From contig NZ_JBPKBH010000022.1 of NCBI RefSeq assembly GCF_051388915.1, forward strand, positions 98,300 through 162,299: a stretch of DNA of 64,000 nucleotides. Direction: 5' to 3'. Source of the DNA: Yinghuangia sp051388915 (lineage in GTDB: Bacteria; Actinomycetota; Actinomycetes; Streptomycetales; Streptomycetaceae). The number at the start of each line of letters is the position of its first letter. The stretch's first letter is position 1. The notes beneath the pieces were generated by a model. The model was not told the origin of the DNA, did no database searches, and was given only the letters and a program-made list of their open reading frames with translations. The position numbers were made by a program, and so were the translations under genes. Below, in pieces: positions 32,647 through 41,812 of this stretch.

Positions 32647-33852
32647 ATGAGCGAGCGCGTCATCACCCCGGTCAACCGCGGCTTCCTGTTCCTGGACGCG
32701 CATCCCGCCGGATGCCGCGCGACGGTCGAGCGCATGTGGGATTCGGTGTCCCCGGCGCCGCGCGCCGCGGTCGGGGCGGGGGAGGCCCCGACCGCGCTGG
32801 TCATCGGGTCCTCCGCCGGGTACGGCCTCGCCGCGACCGTCGCCGGGCTGGCGCGCCACGGCGTCCGCGGCGTCGGGGTGTGCCTGGAGAAGGCGCCGGG
32901 ACGGCGTACCGGCACCGCCGGGTGGTACCGGACCGCCGCGACCGCCGATCTGGCGGCGGCGGCCGGGCGGGACTTCGCGTTCGTCAACGGCGACGCGTTC
33001 GCGGACGAGGTCAAGGGGCAGGTCGCGGCGCTGCTCGCGGAGCGCTACGGCAAGGTCGACTACCTGGTGTACTCCGTGGCCGCGCCGCGGCGCACCGACC
33101 CGGAGACCGGGGTCACACACACGTCGGTCCTCAAGCCGCTGGGCGGGCCGCACACCACCAAGACCCTTGTGTTCGAGGGCGACCAGGCCCAGGTCAGGAC
33201 GGTCGCCACCGATCCCGCGAGCGCCGCCGACACCGCGCACACCGTCGCCGTCATGGGCGGCGCGGACTGGCGCCGGTGGATCGACCACCTCACCGACGCC
33301 GACCTCCTCGCGGACGGCTTCACGACTGCCGCTCTGACCTACATCGGGTCGCCGCTGACGGCCGGCATCTACCGCAACGGCACGATCGGCGCGGCGAAGG
33401 CCGATCTGGAGGCCACCGCACGGGACCTGGACAGCCTGCTCGCGCAGCGGCTCGGCGGTCGCGCGGTGACCTCGGTCAACGCCGCGGCGGTCACGCAGTC
33501 GTCCACCGCCATCCCCGGGATCGCGCTGTACGTCGGCCTGCTGCGCGGCGTCCTCGGCGACGCCATGGTCTCGCCGACCGCGCAATTGACCGAGCTGTGG
33601 GACCAGTTGACCGGCACCGCCGAACTGGTCACCGACGACGAGGGCCGGGTCCGCCTCGACCGCTGGGAGCTGGACACTTCGGTCCAGGACGCCGTCGCCG
33701 CACGCTGGCACGACGCCACCGACGAGACCGTCCCCGAACTGGCCGACCTGGACTGGTTCATCGCCGAAGTCCGCCGCCTGTACGGCTTCGACGTCCCGGG
33801 AATCGACTACACCGCTCCGACCGAGCCCGACATCCCCTGGCCTGCCCTCTGA
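32647..33852 (+). CDS. fabV: FabV-type enoyl-ACP/trans-2-enoyl-CoA reductase
   Basis: 401 residues, the standard FabV/TER length and far longer than FabI. It has a nucleotide-binding GSSAGYG (54-60) and the diagnostic catalytic spacing Tyr242-x8-Lys251 inside IYRNGTIGAAKADLE. FabV reduces the enoyl double bond in fatty-acid elongation using NADH, and known members tolerate triclosan. ATG 32647 (MSERVITPVNRGFLFLD) has GAAGGG upstream and matches the family start. It stands alone; a second enoyl reductase elsewhere in the genome is likely. Confidence 0.93.
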   Translation: MSERVITPVNRGFLFLDAHPAGCRATVERMWDSVSPAPRAAVGAGEAPTALVIGSSAGYGLAATVAGLARHGVRGVGVCLEKAPGRRTGTAGWYRTAATADLAAAAGRDFAFVNGDAFADEVKGQVAALLAERYGKVDYLVYSVAAPRRTDPETGVTHTSVLKPLGGPHTTKTLVFEGDQAQVRTVATDPASAADTAHTVAVMGGADWRRWIDHLTDADLLADGFTTAALTYIGSPLTAGIYRNGTIGAAKADLEATARDLDSLLAQRLGGRAVTSVNAAAVTQSSTAIPGIALYVGLLRGVLGDAMVSPTAQLTELWDQLTGTAELVTDDEGRVRLDRWELDTSVQDAVAARWHDATDETVPELADLDWFIAEVRRLYGFDVPGIDYTAPTEPDIPWPAL

Positions 33853-34004
33853 GACACGGTGTCCGGCGGTCTTGCGGACGCCCGTGCGACGCCTCCGCAA
33901 CCGGGTTGACCTGCCGATCACCGCCCGCGTATCAGGGCGATCCCTGATGAGGCCAACCCCACCGACAAGCGGGTGACAGTGCCATGTTCGTGCTCCGCCG
34001 AAGC

Positions 34005-34034
34005 GCGTTGACTCGGATTCGACACAGTCAACGC
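34005..34034. promoter_or_regulatory. Inverted repeat upstream of the serine hydrolase gene
   Basis: gcgttgact and agtcaacgc form a perfect 9-bp inverted repeat with a 12-bp centre, ending 17 bp before the GTG start. It could be an operator, or a hairpin in the leader RNA that hinders ribosome access. Confidence 0.4.
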
Positions 34035-34051
34035 AGAGTTCGGGGAACGTC

Positions 34052-35257
34052 GTGATCACACACACTCGCGCCCGCGCGCGCCGCACCACCATCACCCTGG
34101 CCGCCTTGGGCGTCGTCCTGACCACCGCCGTACCCCTCGCGGTCGCAGACGGGACCGGGACGGCGTCCGCGGCGGCCAAGCCGCCGAAGTACGGCAGTGC
34201 CGATCTGCGCCGCGACATCCAGGCGGTGCGGGACGCCGTCGGCGGCGAGGTCAACATCGTCGCGCGCGTCGACGGCGCCGACGGGACGGTACGCGCGGCC
34301 GTCGGGCCCGAACGGGGTCTGCCGGCCAACCCGTACTTCCGCATCGCCAGTACGACCAAAACGTATCTCGCGGTCGTCGTGATGCAACTGGCGTCGGAGG
34401 GACGGCTTCCGCTCGACGACACCGTCGAACGGTGGCTGCCGGGCGTGGTGTCCGGCAACGGGAACGACGGGACCCGCATCACCGTACGGCACCTTCTCGG
34501 GCACACCAGCGGGCTGTTCGACTACATGCGCGACCCGGGCGTCCGGCAGCGCCTCATGGTGGACTTCGAGGCGAACCGCCACGACACGACGCCTCCCGCG
34601 GAGCTGGTCTCGGTCGCGATGTCCCACCCGCCCGCGTTCACCCCCGGGCAGGCCGAGGACGGCAGCGGGGTGAAGTGGGGCTACTCGAACACCGACTACC
34701 TGCTGGCCGCGATGATCGCCGAGCGCGCGTCCGGCGCGACGTGGCGCGAGCTGATCGAGGCGCGGGTCATCGCGCCGCTCGGCCTGCGCGACACGTCCAT
34801 CCCCGGCATGAACCCGTTCCTGCCCACGCCGCACGTGGCCATCACCATGACGATGCCGGACGGCAAAACGCACGACCTCACCGAGCACTCCATCCAGCAC
34901 ACGGCGGACTCCGGCGTCGTCTCCACACCTGCGGACGTGAACAGGTTCTTCCAGGCCCTGGCGGCCGGACGCCTGCTGCCCGCCGAGCAGTGGGAGCAGA
35001 TGCGGGCGACGCCTCCGGGGGCCAACGGCCACGGCCTCGGCGTGCAGAGCGTCGCACTGTCGTGCGGGGGGACGTACTACACCCACATGGGAGACGGTCT
35101 CGGCGCGGCGAGTCGGCTGGGGGTCACCGCCGACGGCACGCGTGCCGTCTCCCTCTCGGTCACCGCGGCGGGTGGGGACCGCCCGGACACGGGCAAGCTG
35201 AACGCCGCCGCGGCGACGGCGATCGATCGTGCCTTGTGTGCGGGCGCGCTGCGATGA
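34052..35257 (+). CDS. Secreted serine hydrolase, beta-lactamase / D-Ala-D-Ala carboxypeptidase fold
   Basis: 401 residues. A signal peptide is evident: Arg-rich start, hydrophobic ITLAALGVVLTTAVPLAVA, cleavage near AASAAA-like residues 38-42. The three serine-penicillin-binding motifs are present: Ser100-x-x-Lys103 (STTK), Tyr211-Ser-Asn213, and HMG near the C-terminus in place of KTG, as in class C-like DD-peptidases and esterases. It acts outside the membrane. The substrate could be peptidoglycan peptides or an ester; resistance to beta-lactams cannot be inferred. GTG 34052 follows GGGGAACGTC. Confidence 0.9.
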   Translation: MITHTRARARRTTITLAALGVVLTTAVPLAVADGTGTASAAAKPPKYGSADLRRDIQAVRDAVGGEVNIVARVDGADGTVRAAVGPERGLPANPYFRIASTTKTYLAVVVMQLASEGRLPLDDTVERWLPGVVSGNGNDGTRITVRHLLGHTSGLFDYMRDPGVRQRLMVDFEANRHDTTPPAELVSVAMSHPPAFTPGQAEDGSGVKWGYSNTDYLLAAMIAERASGATWRELIEARVIAPLGLRDTSIPGMNPFLPTPHVAITMTMPDGKTHDLTEHSIQHTADSGVVSTPADVNRFFQALAAGRLLPAEQWEQMRATPPGANGHGLGVQSVALSCGGTYYTHMGDGLGAASRLGVTADGTRAVSLSVTAAGGDRPDTGKLNAAAATAIDRALCAGALR

Positions 35258-35280
35258 ACGGACGCGGCGCCCGACGGCGT

Positions 35281-35345
35281 TAACGGCAACGGCAACGGAA
35301 ACGGCAACGGAAACGGCAACGGAAACGGGCACGGCCACGGCCACA
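35281..35345. repeat. Hexamer repeat ggcaac/ggaaac next to the assembly gap
   Basis: About ten degenerate hexamers (ggcaac, ggaaac, gggcac, ggccac) directly follow the hydrolase stop and run toward the N block. Such repeats are a likely cause of the assembly break. Confidence 0.7.
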
Positions 35346-35394
35346 GGAACGCGGCGGGGCGTACGCGACGAGGGCCGCCCGCCCGGGGTGCTCC

Positions 35395-35529
35395 NNNNNN
35401 NNNNNNNNNNNNNNNNNNNNNNNNNNNNNNNNNNNNNNNNNNNNNNNNNNNNNNNNNNNNNNNNNNNNNNNNNNNNNNNNNNNNNNNNNNNNNNNNNNNN
35501 NNNNNNNNNNNNNNNNNNNNNNNNNNNNN
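35395..35529. other. Assembly gap (135 N)
   Basis: A run of N between the hydrolase gene and the efflux pump gene. The true length and content are unknown, so anything spanning it cannot be trusted. Confidence 0.99.
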
Positions 35530-35594
35530 CGGCCCTCGCTCATCGGAGAAACAGTCAGACAGAGGTCAGTAGATTCGTTAACGGTTGATATCAG

Positions 35595-37145
35595 TTAGAT
35601 GTGGGGCGCGGCCCCGGCGCTCGCCGCGGTCCGGGTCGCGTCCGTGCCGCCGGTCGCGTTTCCCGCTTCCGCCGAGTCCGTCCCGTCCGCGGAAGAAGCG
35701 ATCGGCACGGAACCGGCATCGGCGGTGCGCGGCGTGCGAAGGACGGTCAGGGTCAGGATCGCCGCGGCGGCCAGGAGGCCCGTGCCGACCGCGAAGGCGA
35801 GGTGGTAGCCGCCGGTCAGCGCGGTCGCGGTGTCCTTGCCCTCGGCGAGCAGGTCCTCACTGCGGGAGGTGGACAGCGTGTTGAGCAGCGCCACCCCGAG
35901 CGCGGCGCCGATCTGCTGCGTGGTGTTGAACAGGCCGGAGACGACGCCCGCGTCCTCGGGCCGGGCGTCCGACATGGCCAGCGTGGCGAGGGCCGGGAGG
36001 ACCAGTCCGCCGCCGCCGAGGAGGGCGAAGACCGGGAGAAGATCGGCGGCGTACGAGCCCTGGACGGGGACGCGTACCAGGTAGAGCATGCCCGCGGTGA
36101 GCACCAGCAGGCCGGTGAGCAGCACGTTGCGGGCGCCGAAGCGGGCGATGAGGCGGGCCGACACGCCGAGCGAGACCGCGCCGATCGCGACCGCCGTGGG
36201 CAGCATCGCCCAGCCGGTCTTCGCGGCGCCGAAGCCGAGTACGTGCTGCATGTAGAGGACCACCAGCACCTGGAACCCGAACATCGCGGCGATGGTGAGG
36301 ATCTGGACGGCGTTGGCGCCGCTGACGTTGCGGGAGCGGAAGGTGCGCAGCGGGATCAGCGGGGTGCGGGTCCTGGCCTGGCGCACCGCGAACAGCGCGA
36401 TGAGGGCGAACGCGGCGGCGACGAGGGCCCAGGTGCGAGCGGACGCCCAGCCGTGCTCCTCGGCCTGGACCACCGCGTACACCAGCAGCATGAGGCCCGA
36501 GGTGACCAGCGCGGCCCCGACGGCGTCGGCCTTGCCGCGCGGTCCCGTCGGTGTGTCGGAGGCCAGGACGCGGGCCGCGAGCAGCAGGGTCACCGCGCCG
36601 ATGGGCAGGTTGACCAGGAAGATCCAGTGCCAGTCGGCGAGTTCGGTGAGGACGCCGCCGAGCACCAGGCCGAGCGACGCGCCCGCCGCGCCGATGAAGC
36701 TGAACACGCCGATGGCCTTGCCCTGTTCGGCGGGCTCCGGGTACAGCGTGACGATCATGCCGAGGCTGACCGCCGAGGACATCGCGCCGCCCGCGCCCTG
36801 GACGAACCGGGCGATCAGCAGCATCTCGGGGCTGGTGGCGAGTCCGGCCGCCACCGAGGCGACGGTGAAGACCGCCAGTCCGGCGAGGAACATGCGCTTG
36901 CGGCCGAAGATGTCGCCGAGTCGTCCGGCCAGGAGCAGCAGGCCGCCGAAGGCGATCATGTAGATGTTCATGACCCACGCGAGGTCGGCGGCGGAGAAGC
37001 CGAGGTCCTCGCCGATGGCCGGCAGCGCCACCGTCACGATCGTCCCGTCGAGGATGACCATCAGCATGCCCAGGTTCAGCAGCGACAGGGCGAGCGAGCG
37101 CGGGTACGTGCGGGAGCCGGAGTGGAGCCGGTCGGTCTGCGCCAT
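35595..37145 (-). CDS. MFS drug efflux transporter, DHA2 (EmrB/QacA) type
   Basis: 516 residues with 14 predicted helices, the DHA2 arrangement. Family signals are GMLMVILDGTIVTVALPAIG (motif D1, with the Asp in helix 1), GRLGDIFGRKRMFLAG (motif A) and a motif-C-like GAAGASLGLVLGGVLTE in helix 5. It is a proton-driven exporter of hydrophobic or cationic compounds; the substrate is unknown. The C-terminal 45 residues are a Ser/Thr/Ala-rich tail. A MarR regulator lies upstream on the same strand and probably controls it. Confidence 0.92.
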   Translation of the reverse strand: MAQTDRLHSGSRTYPRSLALSLLNLGMLMVILDGTIVTVALPAIGEDLGFSAADLAWVMNIYMIAFGGLLLLAGRLGDIFGRKRMFLAGLAVFTVASVAAGLATSPEMLLIARFVQGAGGAMSSAVSLGMIVTLYPEPAEQGKAIGVFSFIGAAGASLGLVLGGVLTELADWHWIFLVNLPIGAVTLLLAARVLASDTPTGPRGKADAVGAALVTSGLMLLVYAVVQAEEHGWASARTWALVAAAFALIALFAVRQARTRTPLIPLRTFRSRNVSGANAVQILTIAAMFGFQVLVVLYMQHVLGFGAAKTGWAMLPTAVAIGAVSLGVSARLIARFGARNVLLTGLLVLTAGMLYLVRVPVQGSYAADLLPVFALLGGGGLVLPALATLAMSDARPEDAGVVSGLFNTTQQIGAALGVALLNTLSTSRSEDLLAEGKDTATALTGGYHLAFAVGTGLLAAAAILTLTVLRTPRTADAGSVPIASSADGTDSAEAGNATGGTDATRTAASAGAAPHI

Positions 37146-37222
37146 CGGGTGTCTCTCCTGATCGGGATTTCGGACGGGGAGGCCGCGGACTCCTCGTCCG
37201 CCGACGGGAGAGACGCTAGCAG

Positions 37223-37244
37223 ATAGTTTTCTTAGAGACGATAT
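37223..37244. promoter_or_regulatory. AT-rich imperfect palindrome in the efflux pump promoter
   Basis: atagttttctta followed by gagacgatat is an imperfect inverted repeat (atag/ttttct versus agagac/gatat), 78 bp upstream of the pump start. It is AT-rich against a GC-rich background, as is common for MarR operators. The evidence is composition and position only. Confidence 0.35.
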
Positions 37245-37344
37245 TTGTCGGGCTGGTTTTTATCGGGATCTTCTTGGATGGGATGAGCGGCGGGCGTGTG
37301 CCGCGGAACGCGAAAGCGGCGCCGGGGCCGTGGTGGCGGCTCCG

Positions 37345-37462
37345 NNNNNNNNNNNNNNNNNNNNNNNNNNNNNNNNNNNNNNNNNNNNNNNNNNNNNNNN
37401 NNNNNNNNNNNNNNNNNNNNNNNNNNNNNNNNNNNNNNNNNNNNNNNNNNNNNNNNNNNNNN
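37345..37462. other. Assembly gap (118 N)
   Basis: A run of N inside the region between the efflux pump and its probable MarR regulator, flanked on both sides by ggctccg. Part of the control region is therefore missing. Confidence 0.99.
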
Positions 37463-37584
37463 GGCTCCGGCGGCGCTCTCGGATGTGCGCGGCGGCAGGT
37501 CGGTCGGGACGGTGGATCGGGGGCGCCGGTCAGCGCCGCCGGGTCGGGGGCGGCGGCCAGGGGCGGCAGGTCAGCGGCGGCAGG

Positions 37585-38112
37585 TCACACCTGACTGCCG
37601 GTGTGGCCGCCCCGCCGCACCGGGCGGCCGGCCTCGACCGGCGTCGACAGCCGCCCGCCGACCAGGAGTTCGAGGTTGCGTACGAACGCCTCCCGCTCGT
37701 CGGCCGGGATCGCCGCCAGCACGTCGTTGTGCACCGCGTCCACCACCTTGCGTCCCTCGATCGCCTTCGCGTGCCCGTCGTCGGTCACCGCGATGATCCG
37801 CGCCCGCCGGTCCGTCGGGGAGGGGCGGCGCTCCGCGAGCCCCTTCTTCTCCAGGTCGTCGACGGTCAGCACCATCGTCGTCTTGTCGAGCGCGCTGATC
37901 TCCGCGAGCTGGATCTGCGTCATCTCGCCCTCCAGCGCGTGCACGAGGACGCACTGCCCGCGCGGCGACAGGTCGATCTCGGCGAGCCGCGCGGTCAGCT
38001 CGGTCGCCAGGACGTGCCCCGCGTGCGACAGCAGGAAGGTCAGGTCCGGCGCCCGCCGCTCCGCCGCGGCCCGCTTGGCGTTGTGCGTCGTGGTCTTCGC
38101 CTTGGTAGCCAT
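37585..38112 (-). CDS. MarR family transcriptional regulator
   Basis: 175 residues. The core (about 30-150) is a MarR winged helix: LSPRGQCVLVHALEGEMTQIQLAEIS, then DKTTMVLTVDDLEKKGLAERRPSPTDRRARIIAVTDDG, the recognition helix and Asp-Arg wing. MarR proteins repress efflux and stress genes until a phenolic or similar ligand binds. The C-terminal 20 residues are basic. It lies upstream of and in the same direction as the DHA2 pump, across a region with an assembly gap, and is divergent from the LolA-like gene. Confidence 0.9.
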   Translation of the reverse strand: MATKAKTTTHNAKRAAAERRAPDLTFLLSHAGHVLATELTARLAEIDLSPRGQCVLVHALEGEMTQIQLAEISALDKTTMVLTVDDLEKKGLAERRPSPTDRRARIIAVTDDGHAKAIEGRKVVDAVHNDVLAAIPADEREAFVRNLELLVGGRLSTPVEAGRPVRRGGHTGSQV

Positions 38113-38427
38113 ACGGCCAGTCTAGCGCGGGAGTATCTACAACAGGATGATCCCGAAGAAGACAATCCTTGGCAGGGAGTTTCCGTGACACCCCCGGTTG
38201 CGGTCCGCACAGCCGACACACCCGGGCGGTTGATCGATGTCCCCTGCCTGGGACGACCGTTGAGTAGTCGTCAGGTAGGTCGGCGGCACGGCAACTGCTC
38301 CCCAAGGCGTACTCCCCGGTGCGGCCATCGGGCGATGCCAGGCCCCCGCCCCCGGTGTTCCCCTGGATACACCGGCCGTCCGGCCACCCCGGCCACGGCC
38401 GCCAGCCAGCCATCGAAAGGCACCACC
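38113..38427. other. Divergent promoter region between marR and the LolA-like gene
   Basis: 315 bp. Near the marR start it has an AT-rich stretch (agtatctacaacaggatgat, 38133-38152) that could hold the marR promoter. Nothing else is resolved; no small gene is supported. Confidence 0.4.
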
Positions 38428-39615
38428 ATGCCCGCTGCCCTGCGAACCGCAGGCAAGGTCGCGCTTCCGCTCGGGATCGCCGCGCTCGCCGCCGGCGCCA
38501 TCGCGTACGGCCCCAGCGCCTTCGCCGACGACTCCGATCCGAACCTCCCGAACCTGACCGCCGAGGAGGTGGTCGCGAAGATCGCCGGCGCGAAGCCGGA
38601 GGCCCTGTCGGGCTCGGTACGCATCACCACCGACCTCGGCATCCCCAACCTCGGCGGCAACCGCGACGCCGACCCCACCGCGCTGCTGTCCGGCACCCAC
38701 ACCGTGCGCGTCGCGGTCGACGGCCCTGACCGCCAGCGCATCGGCATCCAGGCCGAACTCGCCGAGTACAACGTCATCCACAACGGCCGCGACCTGTGGA
38801 CGTACGACAGCCGCAGCAACAAGGCCACCCACACCACGCTGCCCGAGGGCGCCGCGTCCGACCCGAAGAGCACGCCGCCCACCGGCCTCGCGGTCACCCC
38901 GCAGGAGGCCGCCAAGCAGTTGCTCGCCGTCGTCGGACCGGGCACGTCGGTCACCGTGGCCGGCACCGACAAGGTCGCCGGACGGGACGCCCACCAGCTC
39001 CGCATCGCCCCCGCGCAGCCCGGCAGCCTGATCGGCGGGGCGACGGTGTCGGTCGACGCGGAGACGGGCGTACCGCTGCGCGTCGTGGTGGACACCGCGA
39101 AGGGCGGCAAGCCCGCCATCGACGTCGGGTTCACCGACGTGTCGTTCAAGAAGCCGTCCGCCGACACGTTCGACTTCAAGCCGCCGTCCGGCGCGAAGGT
39201 CGAGGAGACCAACAAGAAGGACGCCCCGGACGCGAAGAACTCGGCGGGCGCCCTCGGCCTCGACCTGGGCAAGCTGACCGGCGGCTTCACCGGCGCGGAC
39301 CCGAAGGTGCACGGCGAGGGCTGGAGCACCGTCGTCGAGATGCGGCTTCCCGACGGGCTGTCCCTCCCGGGCGCCGACAAGCCGAAGGACGACGGCGACA
39401 AGGGCGACAAGGACGGCGGCGACGGCGACAAGGGCAAGGGCGACGACCTCGCCGCCGAACTCCTCGGCAAGCTGGGCACCAAGGTCGACGGCGGCACGCT
39501 CTTCGGCACCAGGCTGGTGAACGCCCTGGTCACCGACGACGGCCGGGTCTTCGTCGGCGCGGTCGACGGCCCGACGCTCCAGAAGGCCGCGGCGGAGAGC
39601 ACGGCGGCCCGATGA
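38428..39615 (+). CDS. LolA-like / DUF2092 exported protein
   Basis: 395 residues. A signal peptide (VALPLGIAALAAGAIAYGPS) with cleavage near AFADD is followed by a LolA/LprG-like beta domain: LSGSVRITTDLGIPNL, ELAEYNVIHNGRDLWTYDSR, AVTPQEAAKQLLAVVG, and GVPLRVVVDTAKGG. There is no lipobox Cys, so it is a secreted protein rather than a lipoprotein. A Gly/Lys/Asp-rich repeat (DDGDKGDKDGGDGDKGKGDD) interrupts the C-terminal part. It overlaps the ABC ATPase gene by 4 nt, so the three genes form one operon. A role in lipid or envelope handling is inferred. Confidence 0.82.
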   Translation: MPAALRTAGKVALPLGIAALAAGAIAYGPSAFADDSDPNLPNLTAEEVVAKIAGAKPEALSGSVRITTDLGIPNLGGNRDADPTALLSGTHTVRVAVDGPDRQRIGIQAELAEYNVIHNGRDLWTYDSRSNKATHTTLPEGAASDPKSTPPTGLAVTPQEAAKQLLAVVGPGTSVTVAGTDKVAGRDAHQLRIAPAQPGSLIGGATVSVDAETGVPLRVVVDTAKGGKPAIDVGFTDVSFKKPSADTFDFKPPSGAKVEETNKKDAPDAKNSAGALGLDLGKLTGGFTGADPKVHGEGWSTVVEMRLPDGLSLPGADKPKDDGDKGDKDGGDGDKGKGDDLAAELLGKLGTKVDGGTLFGTRLVNALVTDDGRVFVGAVDGPTLQKAAAESTAAR

Positions 39616-40631
39616 GCGCGTCCACGGCGGTCCGGACTCCCGGCCGAGGCCCGGGCACCGCCCACGCCGCCGACGCCCCGCGGTTCCGGGACGGGGAGGG
39701 GGAGCCCGTCGTCGTCACCCGGGGGCTGTCCAAGGCGTACGGCCGGGACCGGCTCGCCGTGGACGGCCTCGACCTGGTGGTCCCCGCCGGATCCGTGTTC
39801 GGCTTCCTCGGCCCCAACGGCTCCGGCAAGACCACCACCATCCGCATGCTGATGGGCCTCATCTCGCCCACCGCGGGCACCGCGACCGTCCTCGGCGGCG
39901 CGATGCCCAAGGTGGCGGACGCGGTCCTGCCGCGCGTCGGCGCCCTCATCGAGGGCCCCGCCCACTACGGCTTCATGACCGGCCGCGAGAACCTCGCGCG
40001 CCTGGACGCCGCCGACCGCACCGCCGACCCGGGCACTCGGCGCGAGCGCATCGACGAGGCGCTGGCCCGGGTCGGCCTGGCGGCGGTCGGCAACCGCAAG
40101 GCCCGCGCGTACTCGCTGGGCATGAAGCAGCGGCTCGGCATCGCCTCGGCCCTGCTGCGCCCGCGCGACCTGCTCGTCCTGGATGAGCCGACCAACGGCC
40201 TCGACCCGCAGGGCATGCGCGAGATCCGCGCGCTCATCCGCACGCTGGCGGCGGACGGCACCACGGTCTTCCTGTCGTCCCACCTCCTCGACGAGATCGA
40301 GCAGGTCTGCACGCACGCCGCGGTCATGGCGCGCGGCCGCCTGGTCACCCAGGGGACCGTGGACGACCTGCGCTCGGCGGTACGCGGGCGCCTCGTCGTG
40401 GAGACCCCGGACGCGGGCCGCGCCGCCGTGGTCCTCGCCGACCTCAAAGCCGGCTCGGTGACCACCACCGCCACCGGCGTCGAGGCCGAACTCGGCGACG
40501 TGGCACCGGACGTGGCGTGCGCCGCGCTGGTCCGGGCGGATGTGCGGGTGCGGTCGTTCACCACCACGGGCGGGTCCCTGGAGGACGCGTTCGTGGCACT
40601 CACCGGGGAGGGCTTCGATGTCGAAGACTGA
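39612..40631 (+). CDS. ABC transporter ATP-binding protein
   Basis: 339 residues. The nucleotide-binding domain shows Walker A GPNGSGKTT, the degenerate signature YSLGMKQRL and Walker B LLVLDEPTNGLDPQG, followed by the switch His in SSHLLDEIEQV. The N-terminal 30 residues are an extra Pro/Ala-rich leader. The C-terminal domain resembles that of CcmA/DrrA-type exporters. It pairs with the permease gene that overlaps its end by 14 nt and with the exported LolA-like protein upstream. Confidence 0.93.
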   Translation: MSASTAVRTPGRGPGTAHAADAPRFRDGEGEPVVVTRGLSKAYGRDRLAVDGLDLVVPAGSVFGFLGPNGSGKTTTIRMLMGLISPTAGTATVLGGAMPKVADAVLPRVGALIEGPAHYGFMTGRENLARLDAADRTADPGTRRERIDEALARVGLAAVGNRKARAYSLGMKQRLGIASALLRPRDLLVLDEPTNGLDPQGMREIRALIRTLAADGTTVFLSSHLLDEIEQVCTHAAVMARGRLVTQGTVDDLRSAVRGRLVVETPDAGRAAVVLADLKAGSVTTTATGVEAELGDVAPDVACAALVRADVRVRSFTTTGGSLEDAFVALTGEGFDVED

Positions 40632-41625
40632 GGCGGTAGCGCTGCCGGGCGCCGGACGGGCACCGGACAACGCCGAAGACAAGACCGAAGACACCACAGC
40701 AGACAAAACCGAAGACAAGACCGAAGACAAGACCGCGGGCGGGACCGCGGCGGCGGGGACGCGGGCGGCCCGCGGGCGTGCCGGGTTCGCCGTACCGCTG
40801 CCGCGCGCCCGCGGGCTGCTGGCCAGTGAAATGCGGCTGGTGTTCCGGCGCCCGCGCACGTACGCGATGCTCGGGTTCCTCGCCGTCGTGCCGGTCCTCC
40901 TCGGCGTCGCGCTGCGGTACTTCACCGACGGCGGGGGCGGCGGCGGCGACGAGGGCCTGGAGTTCGTCTCGCAGGTCACCAACAACGGCCTGTTCCTGGT
41001 CTTCGCGTCGCTCGCCGCGACCCTGCCGTTCTTCCTGCCGATGACCGTCGGCGTCGTCGCGGGCGACGCGATCGCGGGCGAGGCGAGCGGCGGGACGCTG
41101 CGCTACCTGCTGGTCGCCCCGGCCGGCCGCATCCGGCTGCTGCTGGTCAAGTACGCGGGCCTGGTGGCGTTTTGCTTCGCCGCGACGTTCACCGTGGCGC
41201 TGTCCGCGCTCGCGGTCGGCGCGGTGCTGTTCCCGATGGGCGACGTACCGCTGCTCAACGGCGACAGCATCCCCATGACCGAGGCCCTGGTCCGCGCGCT
41301 GCTGATCGCCGCGGCGGTCGCGGTGTCGCTGCTCGGCATCGCGGCGATCGGGCTGTTCGTGTCGACGCTGACCGGCGTGCCGGTGGCCGCGATGGCGACG
41401 ACCGTGGGCCTGGTGATCGTGGCGTCCATCCTGTCCGCGATCCCGCAGTTCCACGCGCTGCACCCGTGGCTGTTCCTGGACCAGTGGATGTCGTACGGCG
41501 ACCTGCTGCGCGAACCGGTCGTGACGGACGGGGTGGTGCGCAACCTCGAACTCCAGGCGGCATACACGCTCGTCTTCGGCGCCGCGGCGTGGGCGCGGAT
41601 GGCGGACCGCGATGTCACCTGCTGA
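40618..41625 (+). CDS. ABC-2 type transporter permease
   Basis: 335 residues. An N-terminal cytoplasmic segment of about 60 residues includes repeated Glu-Asp-Lys-Thr units (15-bp DNA repeats near 40675-40735). Six helices follow, with RRPRTYAMLGFLAVVPVLLG at the start and the ABC-2 stretch VVAGDAIAGEASGGTLRYLL. ATG 40618 lies inside the end of the ATPase gene in another frame, giving a 14-nt overlap and strong coupling. It probably exports a lipid, peptide or drug together with the two upstream proteins. Confidence 0.88.
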   Translation: MSKTEAVALPGAGRAPDNAEDKTEDTTADKTEDKTEDKTAGGTAAAGTRAARGRAGFAVPLPRARGLLASEMRLVFRRPRTYAMLGFLAVVPVLLGVALRYFTDGGGGGGDEGLEFVSQVTNNGLFLVFASLAATLPFFLPMTVGVVAGDAIAGEASGGTLRYLLVAPAGRIRLLLVKYAGLVAFCFAATFTVALSALAVGAVLFPMGDVPLLNGDSIPMTEALVRALLIAAAVAVSLLGIAAIGLFVSTLTGVPVAAMATTVGLVIVASILSAIPQFHALHPWLFLDQWMSYGDLLREPVVTDGVVRNLELQAAYTLVFGAAAWARMADRDVTC

Positions 41626-41812
41626 GGGTGCCCGGCCGTCGGCCCCCTGCGCACTGTTGCGGCCGAACTGCCGCGCAAACCACGCCGGGTCGGCCGCGAA
41701 GTCGTAGGCTTGAACCGGTTGGACAGTCAGCCGCAACCGGTGCCACCGTCACGGCCCGTCGGGGTGGCGGCGCTCCGGCCCACGGCGTTGCCCACTCTCC
41801 CTAGGTGGGGTC

